A stretch of DNA of 15,143 bases from Dehalococcoidia bacterium. Lineage in GTDB: Bacteria > Chloroflexota > Dehalococcoidia > Dehalococcoidales > Fen-1064. The notes beneath the pieces are model-generated. The model was not told where the DNA came from. It searched no databases and saw only the letters and a list, made by a program, of their open reading frames with translations. The stretch spans positions 5,695-20,837 of the forward strand of contig PMCB01000041.1 in NCBI GenBank assembly GCA_003153955.1, written 5' to 3'. Positions within the stretch are counted from its first letter, which is position 1. Each line of letters opens with the position of its first letter. Below are positions 1-6,368 of this stretch, piece after piece. A program made the translations under genes and the position numbers.

Positions 1-62
1 TAATTGAGGTTGGCATCGGTGACGGTGGCGCGATGGATTTTACTTTTAAGCATTACTCTCAT
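1..62 (-). CDS. panD: Aspartate 1-decarboxylase, N-terminal part (runs off the window)
   Basis: Only the first 20 codons are present. They read MRVMLKSKIHRATVTDAN and onward, which matches the start of bacterial PanD (E. coli: MIRTMLQGKLHRVKVT). PanD is a cytoplasmic pyruvoyl enzyme that makes beta-alanine from aspartate for pantothenate and CoA synthesis. Lys8 here corresponds to the active-site Lys9 of E. coli. The Gly-Ser self-cleavage site would lie beyond the window edge. The ATG at 62 is chosen because GGAGGA (68-73 on the plus strand) lies 5 bases upstream; the next ATG, at 53, would be 14 bases away. The gene starts 30 bases after the stop of the DUF2520 gene on the same strand, so the two are probably co-transcribed. 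Identification rests on a short but very characteristic segment. Confidence 0.85.
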   Translation of the reverse strand, partial: MRVMLKSKIHRATVTDANLN

Positions 63-92
63 GTTCTTCCTCCGGAACCTTTTCAGGTTTTG

Positions 93-1001
93 TTAACTTC
101 TGGTTATTTTCTCGAAATGATTATCGGTTGTTTTACGTTTTATACCTGCTTTCAGAACGCTGCGCAGTTCAGCGGCCTTTTCTTCATCAATTTTACCTTT
201 GGCCTGGGCGATGGGGATGGTTTGCAAGCCGAGTTCGCAATAAGTGGAGAGGGCATCCGGGGCTTCTTTTTGCAGGGCGGCAATATGTTTTTTCACGGTT
301 TCCGTATCGCCGCGGGCAATCGGGCCGGTCAGAGCCTGCGGAATGCCGACATTTTCGATGTTATTAAGCGTTCCTTTTAAAAGCGGCAACAATGCCTGCG
401 TGGCTTGTTCCCGGGGGATGCCGAATGTCTCCCATAAATCGTCTGCCAGTTTTACCAGCGTGACCAGATAATTGCCGGCGATAACGGCCGCAGCGTGATA
501 AATGACCTTATCCTCCGCTTTCAGTTCAATCCAGCGGCAGCTAAGTTTTTCTGCCATTTCTTTCAGTGTGGATGAAAGCGGTTCCTCAGCTTCGATGGCA
601 ATGGTTGAGCCGGGAAGATTGGCGATTGCCTGTTTGACTCCCGCGAAAGATTGTAAGGGGTGAAAAGCGCCGGTCTGCGCGCCCATTTTCCGGGCGGGTT
701 CCAGAACTTCGGTAGAATCGGAGCCGCTGCAGTGGACAACGCTCTGACCTTTGCGCCATTGCAATCCGGCGGCAATTTGCGGAATTACTGCATCGGGAGT
801 GGTGATGAAAACGAAATCGGTGATATCTGCTACCTGCCGGTTATTGTTACAAGCCCGGCAGCCTTTGATTGTCCGGGCCAGTTTTTCGGCGGAAGCGAAA
901 GTACCGCCGGAAACAGCCGCTACAGAATAGCCGCTTTCAGCGAGTCTGACAGCAAGGGCGCTGCCGACAGTGCCGGCTCCGATGATACCGATCTTTAACA
1001 T
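93..1001 (-). CDS. Rossmann-like / DUF2520 oxidoreductase of a pantothenate operon (possible ketopantoate reductase)
   Basis: A 302-residue protein. It opens with a dinucleotide-binding fold (MLKIGIIGAGTVGSA, with GAGTVG at residues 8-13), followed by VVHCSGSDST (88-97) and HPLQSF (114-119), which are hallmarks of the family with an N-terminal Rossmann-like domain and a C-terminal helical DUF2520 domain. The fold resembles ketopantoate and F420-dependent NADP reductases. From memory, relatives in pan operons, including PanG-type proteins, have been proposed or shown to reduce ketopantoate to pantoate. That role is an inference here, supported by panD starting 30 bases downstream. The ATG at 1001 is preceded by GGAAGG (1011-1016) with 9 bases spacing. 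An in-frame extension to a TTG at 1112 would translate through the leader hairpin and is rejected. The gene has its own promoter and leader. Confidence 0.85.
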   Translation of the reverse strand: MLKIGIIGAGTVGSALAVRLAESGYSVAAVSGGTFASAEKLARTIKGCRACNNNRQVADITDFVFITTPDAVIPQIAAGLQWRKGQSVVHCSGSDSTEVLEPARKMGAQTGAFHPLQSFAGVKQAIANLPGSTIAIEAEEPLSSTLKEMAEKLSCRWIELKAEDKVIYHAAAVIAGNYLVTLVKLADDLWETFGIPREQATQALLPLLKGTLNNIENVGIPQALTGPIARGDTETVKKHIAALQKEAPDALSTYCELGLQTIPIAQAKGKIDEEKAAELRSVLKAGIKRKTTDNHFEKITRS

Positions 1002-1016
1002 CTCACTACACCTTCC

Positions 1017-1058
1017 AAAAATATAAATGCCCTCTCGGACATAGACGGAGAGGGCATT
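1017..1058 (-). terminator. Candidate attenuator hairpin in front of the DUF2520-panD genes
   Basis: On the minus strand AATGCCCTCTC (1048-1058) pairs perfectly with GAGAGGGCATT (1026-1036) around an 11-base loop. A T-rich stretch follows (TATATTTTT, 1017-1025), and then directly the Shine-Dalgarno of the DUF2520 gene. The position between promoter and start codon suggests a regulated terminator rather than the end of valS. AGACGG (minus strand, 1082-1077) could pair with CCGTCT (1048-1043), mostly in the loop, as a weak competing structure. The T tract is interrupted, so termination may be partial. Confidence 0.5.
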
Positions 1059-1136
1059 AAATACCTTTTTTGTTTGCCGTCTCAGTCGTTTCCGATCCAA
1101 GCGACCATTCAAGATGTATTCTTTTGTTAGTGCACT

Positions 1137-1164
1137 TTGTAAGATGGCTTGCGCCTGTCTTCAA
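1137..1164 (-). promoter_or_regulatory. Leader hairpin with bulged adenosines (pan-motif-like candidate)
   Basis: Right at the predicted transcript start the minus strand can fold as TTG-AAGA, an internal CA opposite A, GGC, a GCAA tetraloop, GCC, A, TCTT, A, CAA. This gives helices 3, 4 and 3 base pairs long, with two adenosines unpaired on the 3' side. As I recall, the known pan RNA motif is a hairpin with two bulged adenosines in leaders of pantothenate genes, reported in Chloroflexi, Firmicutes and Proteobacteria. The resemblance in architecture and context is an inference; I have not aligned it to a consensus. Confidence 0.35.
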
Positions 1165-1168
1165 CTAG

Positions 1169-1197
1169 ATACTAGCACCGTGAAAAAATGTTGTCAA
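1169..1197 (-). promoter_or_regulatory. Promoter for the DUF2520-panD unit
   Basis: Minus strand TTGACA (1192-1197) is followed after exactly 17 bases by TAGTAT (1169-1174). The -35 box is perfect and the -10 matches 5 of 6. The predicted start is near 1162, giving a leader of about 160 bases before the ATG at 1001. No convincing terminator is seen between the valS stop (1352) and this site, so read-through from valS may add to expression. Confidence 0.75.
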
Positions 1198-1351
1198 TAT
1201 GAGACTGGCCGGGCGCAAATTGCACTCAGATAATTTATTACGTCGTTAACCCGGGTGATAACGCACACTCGCATCGTCACTAAACTTAACCAAAATGTAA
1301 CTTTCCACACTCCCCCGTGATTCCTTCCTATGCCGGAACGGACACTGAAAC

Positions 1352-4021
1352 CTACCCGATCTGCTGTCTTAGTCTCGCGGCGCGCTCTTTCCTTTCGACT
1401 AACCGCTCTTTCTCTTTGGCTACCACCGGGGCGGGCGCCTTGCTCAGGAAAGCCTCATCCTGAAGCCGGATTTCCAGCCTGGCGACATCAGCGTCTATCT
1501 GCGCGATCTCTTTCAGAATTTTTTCCCTTTCTACTGCCAGGTCGATCATACTGGCCATCGGCACGATGACATCAGCTTCTTTCAACACGGCGACCGCAAA
1601 CTTTTCGCTCTGGGCTCCGGTCACCCGACCGTCTTTAAATTCCAGCGGTTTTACTTTCGCCAGCGATTGAATGGCGGACGCATAGGGGATAATGGCGGCG
1701 GCCAACTTTCCGCTGTAAATATCGGCGGCAATCCATTTGGTTGGGTCCACCTTGTTTTCTGCCCGGATGTTCCTTATGGCACGGGTGATATCAATTACCG
1801 ACTCGATAATATTTTCCGCTCCGGTATCGACGGCATCCTTGTCGGCCTGGGGGTACTTCGCAATCATAATCGATTCGGTCTTCTGCCATTCGGCCGGCAG
1901 GCGGCTCTTCAGGTTTTGCCAGAGTTCTTCGGTGACAAAAGGCATGAACGGATGGAGCAAACGCAAAGCCGTTTCCAATACATTAATTAATACCGGCAGC
2001 GGCGATACAGCCTCTTTATTTTCCGGATTGAGCCGGACTTTGGCCAGTTCGATATACCAGTCGCAGTATTCATTCCACAGGAAATCATAAATGGCGCTTA
2101 ACGCTTCCCCGAACTGGAAATCGGACATCATTTTATCGACGGTGGTTTCCGTGCGGCTGAGCCTGCTTAAAATCCAACGGTCTTCCACGGTGAGCAATTC
2201 CTGCCGGATTTTAAGGTCGATTTTTTCATTCGGGATACTCTTAATGACAAAGCGGGTAGCGTTCCAGAGTTTGTTGGCAAAATTCCGGCCGGCTTCCAGT
2301 TTGATCGGCGACATTTTACTATCGTTGCCCGGCGCATTACCGCTAACGACGGCATAACGCAAGGCATCGGCACCGATCTGGTCTATGACTTTCAGCGGGT
2401 CAACTACATTACCCTTGGTTTTGCTCATCTTTTCGCCTTTCTCATCGCGAATCAGACCGTGCAGATACACATATTTGAAAGGTACTTCTCCAGTATTTTC
2501 AATGCCCAGCATAATCATGCGGGACACCCAGAAGAACAAAATATCGTAACCCGTTTCCATCACGGTGGTGGGATAGAAATAACGGAAATCTGCCGTATCT
2601 TCCGGCCAACCCAGCGTGGAATGCGGCCACAATCCGGATGAAAACCATGTATCCAGCACGTCGGTATCCTGTTCGATTTTCGTTGAATTGCATTTAGGAC
2701 AGGTTTTAGGCGCGTCTACAGCGACTATTGTCTCGCCGCATTCCTGACAGTAATAGGCCGGGATACGCTGTCCCCACCACAACTGACGGGACACACACCA
2801 GTCGCGGATATTTTCCATCCAGTTCAGATAGACTTTGGTGAAATGGTCGGGAAGAATCTGGATTTTACCGGTCTTCACTACTTCAATCGCCGGTTTGGCG
2901 AGGGGTTCCATCCTGACAAACCACTGCGTACTGGCCATCGGTTCAATCAGGGTCGCGCAGCGCTGGCAGTGCCCCACGGCGTGGCTGTAATCCTCGATTT
3001 TAACTAATAATCCCAACCGCTCCATCTCTTCTACCACCCACTTCCGGCAGGCGAACCTGTCCATGCCTTTACACGGGCCGGCATTTTCGTTCATGGTAGC
3101 ATCCTTGTTCAGCAGGTTGATGAGCGGCAGTTTCTGCCGCTGCGCAATCTCAAAGTCCACCGGGTCGTGTGACGGCGTGACTTTGACCGCGCCTGTGCCG
3201 AAGGCCTTATCCACGATGGCATCGCCTACGATGGGGATGCGCCGGTTCATGATAGGCAGCATGATTTCTTTGCCAATGATATTTATATAGCGTTCATCTT
3301 CAGGGTTGACCGCTACGGCGGTATCGCCGAGCATAGTTTCGGGACGGGTGGTCGCGACAATCAGAAAGCCGCCGCCGTCGGCCAGCGGATATTTCAAATG
3401 CCAGAGGTGGCCGTGTAAATCTTTGTGGTCGACTTCGAGGTCGGAGAGGGTGGTAGAGCAGCGCGGGCACCAGTTAATAATGCGCTCCCCGCGGTAAATT
3501 AAACCTTTATTGTAAAGATTGACGAAAGTAGTACGGACGGCCAGCGACGGTCCGGGGTCCAGGGTGAATTTCTCCCTCGACCAATCGCAGGAAGTACCCA
3601 GACGGCGGTGCTGCATGCCGATATTGGAACGGCACTGATTTGTCCATTCCCACATCCGCTCCAGGAACTTCTCCCGCCCGATTTTGTAACGGGTAGTGCC
3701 TTCTTTGGCCAGCAACCTTTCCACTACTACCTGCGCGGCGATGCTGGCGTGGTCGACGCCCGGCAGCCAGAGGGTGGGGTCGCCTTGCATGCGGTGCCAG
3801 CGTGTCATTGCGTCTTCTACGGCGGCGGTCAGGGCGTGCCCCATATGTAAATCACCGGTCACGTTAGGCGGAGGCATAATGATAGTGAAAGGTTTCTTTT
3901 TCGCGTTGATTACAGGCTTAAAATAGTCCTTTTCCAGCCAGAATTTGTACCATTTGTCCTCGACCGTTTTGGGGTCATAGGTTTTGGGCATTTCCTGTTC
4001 AATTAATGGCGTATCGGTCAT
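1352..4021 (-). CDS. valS: Valyl-tRNA synthetase
   Basis: An 889-residue class I aminoacyl-tRNA synthetase that charges tRNA-Val in the cytoplasm. Visible in order: PPPNVTGDLHMGHAL with the HIGH-type signature HMGH (59-62); the CP1 editing domain with ATTRPETMLGD (223-233) and SHDPVDF (284-290), which hydrolyses mischarged Thr-tRNA; DWCVSRQLWWGQRIP (407-421); cysteine pairs at CPRC, CQRC, CQEC and CPKC suggesting zinc knuckles; the second signature as KMSKT (531-535, Thr in place of the usual final Ser); an anticodon-binding helical domain; and a C-terminal coiled-coil arm (about 825-889) typical of bacterial ValRS. The ATG at 4021 is used because GGGAG lies 7 bases upstream and MTDTP leads into the conserved YDPKTVEDKWYKFW. 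An in-frame extension to 4108 would translate the leader terminator and is rejected. Expression is probably attenuated through the leader at 4058-4162. Confidence 0.97.
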   Translation of the reverse strand: MTDTPLIEQEMPKTYDPKTVEDKWYKFWLEKDYFKPVINAKKKPFTIIMPPPNVTGDLHMGHALTAAVEDAMTRWHRMQGDPTLWLPGVDHASIAAQVVVERLLAKEGTTRYKIGREKFLERMWEWTNQCRSNIGMQHRRLGTSCDWSREKFTLDPGPSLAVRTTFVNLYNKGLIYRGERIINWCPRCSTTLSDLEVDHKDLHGHLWHLKYPLADGGGFLIVATTRPETMLGDTAVAVNPEDERYINIIGKEIMLPIMNRRIPIVGDAIVDKAFGTGAVKVTPSHDPVDFEIAQRQKLPLINLLNKDATMNENAGPCKGMDRFACRKWVVEEMERLGLLVKIEDYSHAVGHCQRCATLIEPMASTQWFVRMEPLAKPAIEVVKTGKIQILPDHFTKVYLNWMENIRDWCVSRQLWWGQRIPAYYCQECGETIVAVDAPKTCPKCNSTKIEQDTDVLDTWFSSGLWPHSTLGWPEDTADFRYFYPTTVMETGYDILFFWVSRMIMLGIENTGEVPFKYVYLHGLIRDEKGEKMSKTKGNVVDPLKVIDQIGADALRYAVVSGNAPGNDSKMSPIKLEAGRNFANKLWNATRFVIKSIPNEKIDLKIRQELLTVEDRWILSRLSRTETTVDKMMSDFQFGEALSAIYDFLWNEYCDWYIELAKVRLNPENKEAVSPLPVLINVLETALRLLHPFMPFVTEELWQNLKSRLPAEWQKTESIMIAKYPQADKDAVDTGAENIIESVIDITRAIRNIRAENKVDPTKWIAADIYSGKLAAAIIPYASAIQSLAKVKPLEFKDGRVTGAQSEKFAVAVLKEADVIVPMASMIDLAVEREKILKEIAQIDADVARLEIRLQDEAFLSKAPAPVVAKEKERLVERKERAARLRQQIG

Positions 4022-4057
4022 AATAATCTCCCTATGCAGCTTTTGGCTCGTATTAAT

Positions 4058-4082
4058 AAAAAAAGCCGTCCTGGTGGACGGC
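4058..4082 (-). terminator. Intrinsic terminator (attenuator) in the valS leader
   Basis: Minus strand GCCGTCC (4076-4082) pairs perfectly with GGACGGC (4065-4071) around the loop ACCA. Seven Ts follow directly (4058-4064). This is a strong Rho-independent terminator placed 37 bases before the valS start codon and about 80 bases after the predicted transcript start, so it can only act as an attenuator. Confidence 0.85.
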
Positions 4083-4108
4083 CTCGATTCGGTCTGAGAC
4101 GAGCCCAC
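4074..4108 (-). promoter_or_regulatory. Candidate antiterminator in the valS leader
   Basis: Minus strand GTGG (4105-4108), G (4104) and CTCG (4100-4103) can pair with CCAC (4074-4077), C (4080/4081) and CGAG (4083-4086), leaving small bulges. The 3' arm covers most of the 5' arm of the terminator (4076-4082), so the two hairpins exclude each other. A ribosome resting on the leader stop codon (4118-4120) would cover bases down to about 4106 and block the antiterminator. A ribosome stalled on the valine codons would leave it free. Confidence 0.55.
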
Positions 4109-4117
4109 TTGCCGGCT

Positions 4118-4150
4118 TTAAATTGTAACGACGACCACGGTTCTTTTCAT
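4118..4150 (-). CDS. Valine-rich leader peptide MKRTVVVVTI of the valS attenuator
   Basis: A ten-codon reading frame that starts about 12 bases after the predicted transcript start and ends with TAA. It contains four consecutive valine codons (GTG GTC GTC GTT, 4127-4138). AGAG (4157-4160) lies 6 bases before the ATG and could serve as a weak Shine-Dalgarno. The peptide has no other apparent role. Its position between promoter and terminator, its run of cognate codons and its being upstream of valyl-tRNA synthetase together indicate a sensor of charged tRNA-Val. Such leader peptides are well known for amino-acid operons and for pheST of enteric bacteria. Translation is inferred, not shown. Confidence 0.8.
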   Translation of the reverse strand: MKRTVVVVTI

Positions 4151-4169
4151 ATATTACTCTGTAAAACGT

Positions 4170-4198
4170 AAGATACCATATGACCGGCAGAATGTCAA
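4170..4198 (-). promoter_or_regulatory. valS promoter
   Basis: Minus strand TTGACA (4193-4198) followed after exactly 17 bases by TATCTT (4170-4175). The predicted start is near A4162. It is divergent from the promoter of the kinase-like gene at 4261. Confidence 0.75.
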
Positions 4199-4260
4199 TT
4201 TAATGATATCTCTGCATCATTCCTTGATAAAAATGTTTCGGCTAGTCTTAAAATTACCTC

Positions 4261-4296
4261 TTGACAAACTTGATTTTTACGCTCATTATGTATAAT
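4261..4296 (+). promoter_or_regulatory. Promoter of the cytidylate-kinase-like gene
   Basis: TTGACA (4261-4266) is 17 bases from CATTAT (4284-4289), which gives normal spacing. The better -10 match TATAAT (4291-4296) is 24 bases away, too far for this -35, so which -10 is used is open. A first purine-rich GGAGGAAGGG (4316-4325) has no ATG, GTG or TTG start close behind it and may be chance. Confidence 0.6.
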
Positions 4297-4369
4297 CAAA
4301 GCAGCGTCAGTACACGGAGGAAGGGATACAATTCAATTCAATAAGTAGGGGATAAAAGGAGGAGTAGAA

Positions 4370-5038
4370 ATGACTAAGACCTCGCCATGCGTTATCACCA
4401 TTAGTCGCCAATTGGGGAGCGGTGGAGCCTACTTAGGTCAACGGTTGGCACAGAGCCTGAAATTTTTGTATCTGGACCATGAAATTGTACACCAGGCCGC
4501 GGAAGAACTGAAAATCCCCGTGGAACACCTCGCGGTGCGCGATGAAAAAGTCACTTCCAACTGGCAATCGGTGCTGCAGTCTTTCGCCTATGGCAATGCC
4601 TGGTCGTATGCCCCGCCTTCGCTCGATGTTCTGAACGACGCTGATTTCTACAATGTCGAATCTGATATCATTACAAAAATTGCCAAACAATGCTCAGCGG
4701 TTATCGTCGGGCGCGGCGGTCATTATGTCTTGAGGGAACACCCCAGATGTTTAAATATCTTTTTACATGCCGACGTTAAATTCCGCCAGCACCGTGTTGA
4801 AGAAGTGTATCATGTTTCGCCGGAACATGCGTTGAAATTGATGAATTCCGTCGACCGAGAACGGGCGCGCTATCTGAAAATGCTGACCGGTCAGGATTGG
4901 CTGGATGCCCGGCAATATCATTTATCGCTTGATACCGGTGTATTGGGGATGGAAAAATCCGAAGAGATTATACTGGAAACATTCCGGGTGCGGTTCGGCA
5001 GCGGGGCGCTGCAAACGCAGGAAGCAGTTAAGGCCTGA
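4370..5038 (+). CDS. Cytidylate kinase-like family protein (P-loop NTPase)
   Basis: A 222-residue soluble protein of the cytidylate-kinase-like family. The N-terminus VITISRQLGSGGAYLGQRLA (8-27) holds the glycine-rich phosphate loop in the form typical of this family, followed by YLDHEIVHQAAEEL. VGRGGHYVL lies in mid-protein. The C-terminal part has DRERARYLKMLTGQDWLDA, matching the lid region of these proteins (arginines and DW). The family resembles CMP kinase, but many members are not the housekeeping Cmk and their substrate is unknown; a nucleotide kinase role is an inference. The ATG at 4370 follows AAAGGAGGAG with 5 bases spacing. It is transcribed alone and divergently from valS. No convincing terminator is seen downstream, and the next gene has its own promoter. 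Confidence 0.85.
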   Translation: MTKTSPCVITISRQLGSGGAYLGQRLAQSLKFLYLDHEIVHQAAEELKIPVEHLAVRDEKVTSNWQSVLQSFAYGNAWSYAPPSLDVLNDADFYNVESDIITKIAKQCSAVIVGRGGHYVLREHPRCLNIFLHADVKFRQHRVEEVYHVSPEHALKLMNSVDRERARYLKMLTGQDWLDARQYHLSLDTGVLGMEKSEEIILETFRVRFGSGALQTQEAVKA

Positions 5039-5103
5039 ACCATCTCCTGCTGTGCGGCAACACGATGATATCAGGGATGCTCGCAACTTCTGCTCGCGGA
5101 TTC

Positions 5104-5132
5104 TTGACATTCATTATCCCTTTTACTATAAT
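5104..5132 (+). promoter_or_regulatory. Consensus promoter of the SDR gene
   Basis: TTGACA (5104-5109), 17 bases, TATAAT (5127-5132): a perfect match to the vegetative sigma consensus on both boxes. The predicted start is near 5139, leaving a leader of about 157 bases before the ATG at 5296. The leader is AT-rich. I see only weak hairpins in it (GTTAT/ATAAC around 5155-5175) and no terminator-like structure. Confidence 0.8.
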
Positions 5133-5295
5133 TCAAGCTACTGTCTGTCCGGTTATTCCCCAGATGACATAACTCGAGAAATTGATTCGATTACATTGAT
5201 TTTAACAGCCATTTTGATAGTCATATTTCTTCCGGATACGCATTTAGTTAACTCGTTTTTAATAATAAAAAGTAAATATGGAGGTAAATAAAACA

Positions 5296-6147
5296 ATGGG
5301 TCAAAGATTAAAAGGTAAAGTCGCTGTAGTAACCGGCGGGGGTGGAGGTATTGGAAGAGGCGTAGCCTTAGCAATGTCTGCCGAAGGCGCGAGCGTTGTT
5401 GTTACCGACCCCGGTGTCAAAGATGGGGTCAAGGTTGCAGATAAAGTAGTTGACGAAATAAAGAAATTAAACGGGAATGCTGTGGCGAATTATGATAGTG
5501 TAGCTACAATTGTCGCCGCGGAGAAGATTATTGACGCAGCAGTCACCAATTTTGGCAGAGTAGATATCTTAGTGAATTGCGCCGGCAATTTCATGCCGGT
5601 ACCGACAGTGGAAATGACACAGGAAAACTGGGATTCGATTATGGCCGTTCACCTCGGTGGGCATTTCGCTTGCAGCAGGGCGGCCGCCAAACAAATGATA
5701 AAACAAAAAAGTCCCGGCAGCATCACAAACATCTCCTCCTTTGCGGGTTTCCCCCGGTACGATCCGAGAGGCGCTGCATATAGTACTGCAAAAGCAGGGG
5801 TAGTTGGTTTTACTTTAGCGCTATCATATGAATTTAAACAATATGGTATCCGAGTAAACGCGATATTCCCCCTGGCTACCACGCAGCTCTTTCCCGGAAC
5901 AACACCACGGGGAGGAAGTATCATGCCGTCGACAACCGGCTTGAACCCCGAGGACATTGCCCCAATATTTGTCTATCTGGGCACTGATGAAGCTAAAGAT
6001 GTAACCGGCCAGATGATTTATGCTGCCGGCGGAGATTTCTGTATACTGGACCGACCGATGAAACCCCGTTTGTTTGTTCGCAAGACCGGCAAATGGACAG
6101 TAGACGAACTCGTCAGTACCTTCCCCGGTTTGAATCTGGAAGTATAG
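5296..6147 (+). CDS. Short-chain dehydrogenase/reductase (SDR), MFE/17-beta-HSD4-like
   Basis: A 283-residue NAD(P)-dependent oxidoreductase of the classical SDR type. The cofactor loop is TGGGGGIG (13-20), the structural NAG motif appears as NCAG (94-97), and the active site is Ser147/148 with YSTAK (Tyr162, Lys166). The segment VHLGGHF (118-124) and a C-terminal extension after the SDR core (RKTGKWTVDELV) resemble the dehydrogenase domain of multifunctional beta-oxidation enzymes, so a 3-hydroxyacyl or hydroxysteroid substrate is possible but not shown. The ATG at 5296 follows GGAGGT (5280-5285) with 10 bases spacing. An upstream in-frame ATG at 5278 overlaps that ribosome-binding site and is rejected. 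The gene stands alone between a consensus promoter and a hairpin terminator. A neighbouring Ldh-type dehydrogenase on the same strand may act in the same pathway. Confidence 0.88.
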   Translation: MGQRLKGKVAVVTGGGGGIGRGVALAMSAEGASVVVTDPGVKDGVKVADKVVDEIKKLNGNAVANYDSVATIVAAEKIIDAAVTNFGRVDILVNCAGNFMPVPTVEMTQENWDSIMAVHLGGHFACSRAAAKQMIKQKSPGSITNISSFAGFPRYDPRGAAYSTAKAGVVGFTLALSYEFKQYGIRVNAIFPLATTQLFPGTTPRGGSIMPSTTGLNPEDIAPIFVYLGTDEAKDVTGQMIYAAGGDFCILDRPMKPRLFVRKTGKWTVDELVSTFPGLNLEV

Positions 6148-6180
6148 AATATTTTTCACCGATATTAGATAACGAACAAA

Positions 6181-6218
6181 ACAGAGCTCGTGATTTGGAA
6201 ACTGATCGCGAGCTCTGT
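6181..6218. terminator. Hairpin terminator after the SDR gene
   Basis: ACAGAGCTCGTGAT (6181-6194) pairs with ATCGCGAGCTCTGT (6205-6218): 14 base pairs including one G-T, with a 10-base loop. The plus-strand tail is only GTTTAAAAAG, while the minus-strand tail is TTTTGTT. It is 34 bases after the SDR stop, so a terminator role is likely despite the poor T run. Confidence 0.55.
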
Positions 6219-6263
6219 GTTTAAAAAGTTCTGCCCATTGGTAAATTAGTTTGTGAAATATAT

Positions 6264-6293
6264 TTGTAGCAGTGTGTTCCGGTAGGGTAGAAT
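6264..6293 (+). promoter_or_regulatory. Weak promoter candidate for the Ldh-family gene
   Basis: TTGTAG (6264-6269) and TAGAAT (6288-6293) are separated by 18 bases. The -10 box matches 5 of 6 and the -35 box only 3 of 6. It lies between the SDR terminator and the next gene, where a promoter is expected, but the match is marginal. Confidence 0.3.
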
Positions 6294-6368
6294 AACTTTT
6301 AAACGGTTGCGATATTTTGAAAGATAAATTTGAAAATAGGGAATGGAGTTTATTAGAGGAGTTATCAA

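Noticed and set aside
33..380. Plus-strand frames opposite panD and the DUF2520 gene
   Set aside because: These are antisense shadows of well-supported genes, without ribosome-binding sites or recognisable protein features.
1082..1108. Second leader peptide MVAWIGND before the DUF2520 gene
   Set aside because: It has a single valine codon, no clear ribosome-binding site and no run of any amino acid, so a sensing role is not supported.
1002..1112. TTG-initiated extension of the DUF2520 protein
   Set aside because: The extra 37 residues cover the leader hairpin, and the Rossmann fold begins at the ATG at 1001, which has a good ribosome-binding site.
1240..1265. Hairpin around CCCGGG as a valS terminator
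   Set aside because: Only about five pairs flank a loop and there is no T run on the minus strand.
4022..4108. In-frame N-terminal extension of valS to 4108
   Set aside because: It would translate through the terminator hairpin and T run, has no ribosome-binding site, and the conserved ValRS N-terminus starts after the ATG at 4021.
4022..4200. T-box riboswitch upstream of valS
   Set aside because: The conserved T-box antiterminator sequence (AGGGTGGNACCGCG-type) is absent and the leader is too short. The peptide attenuator explains the hairpins better.
4261..4296. TTGACA paired with TATAAT at 24-base spacing
   Set aside because: The spacing is too long for a sigma70-type promoter. CATTAT at 17 bases is the usable pair, with TATAAT noted only as an alternative.
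5039..5085. Imperfect hairpin after the kinase-like gene (CATCTCCTG/CAGGGATG) as a terminator
   Set aside because: The stem is interrupted, the loop is long and no T run follows.
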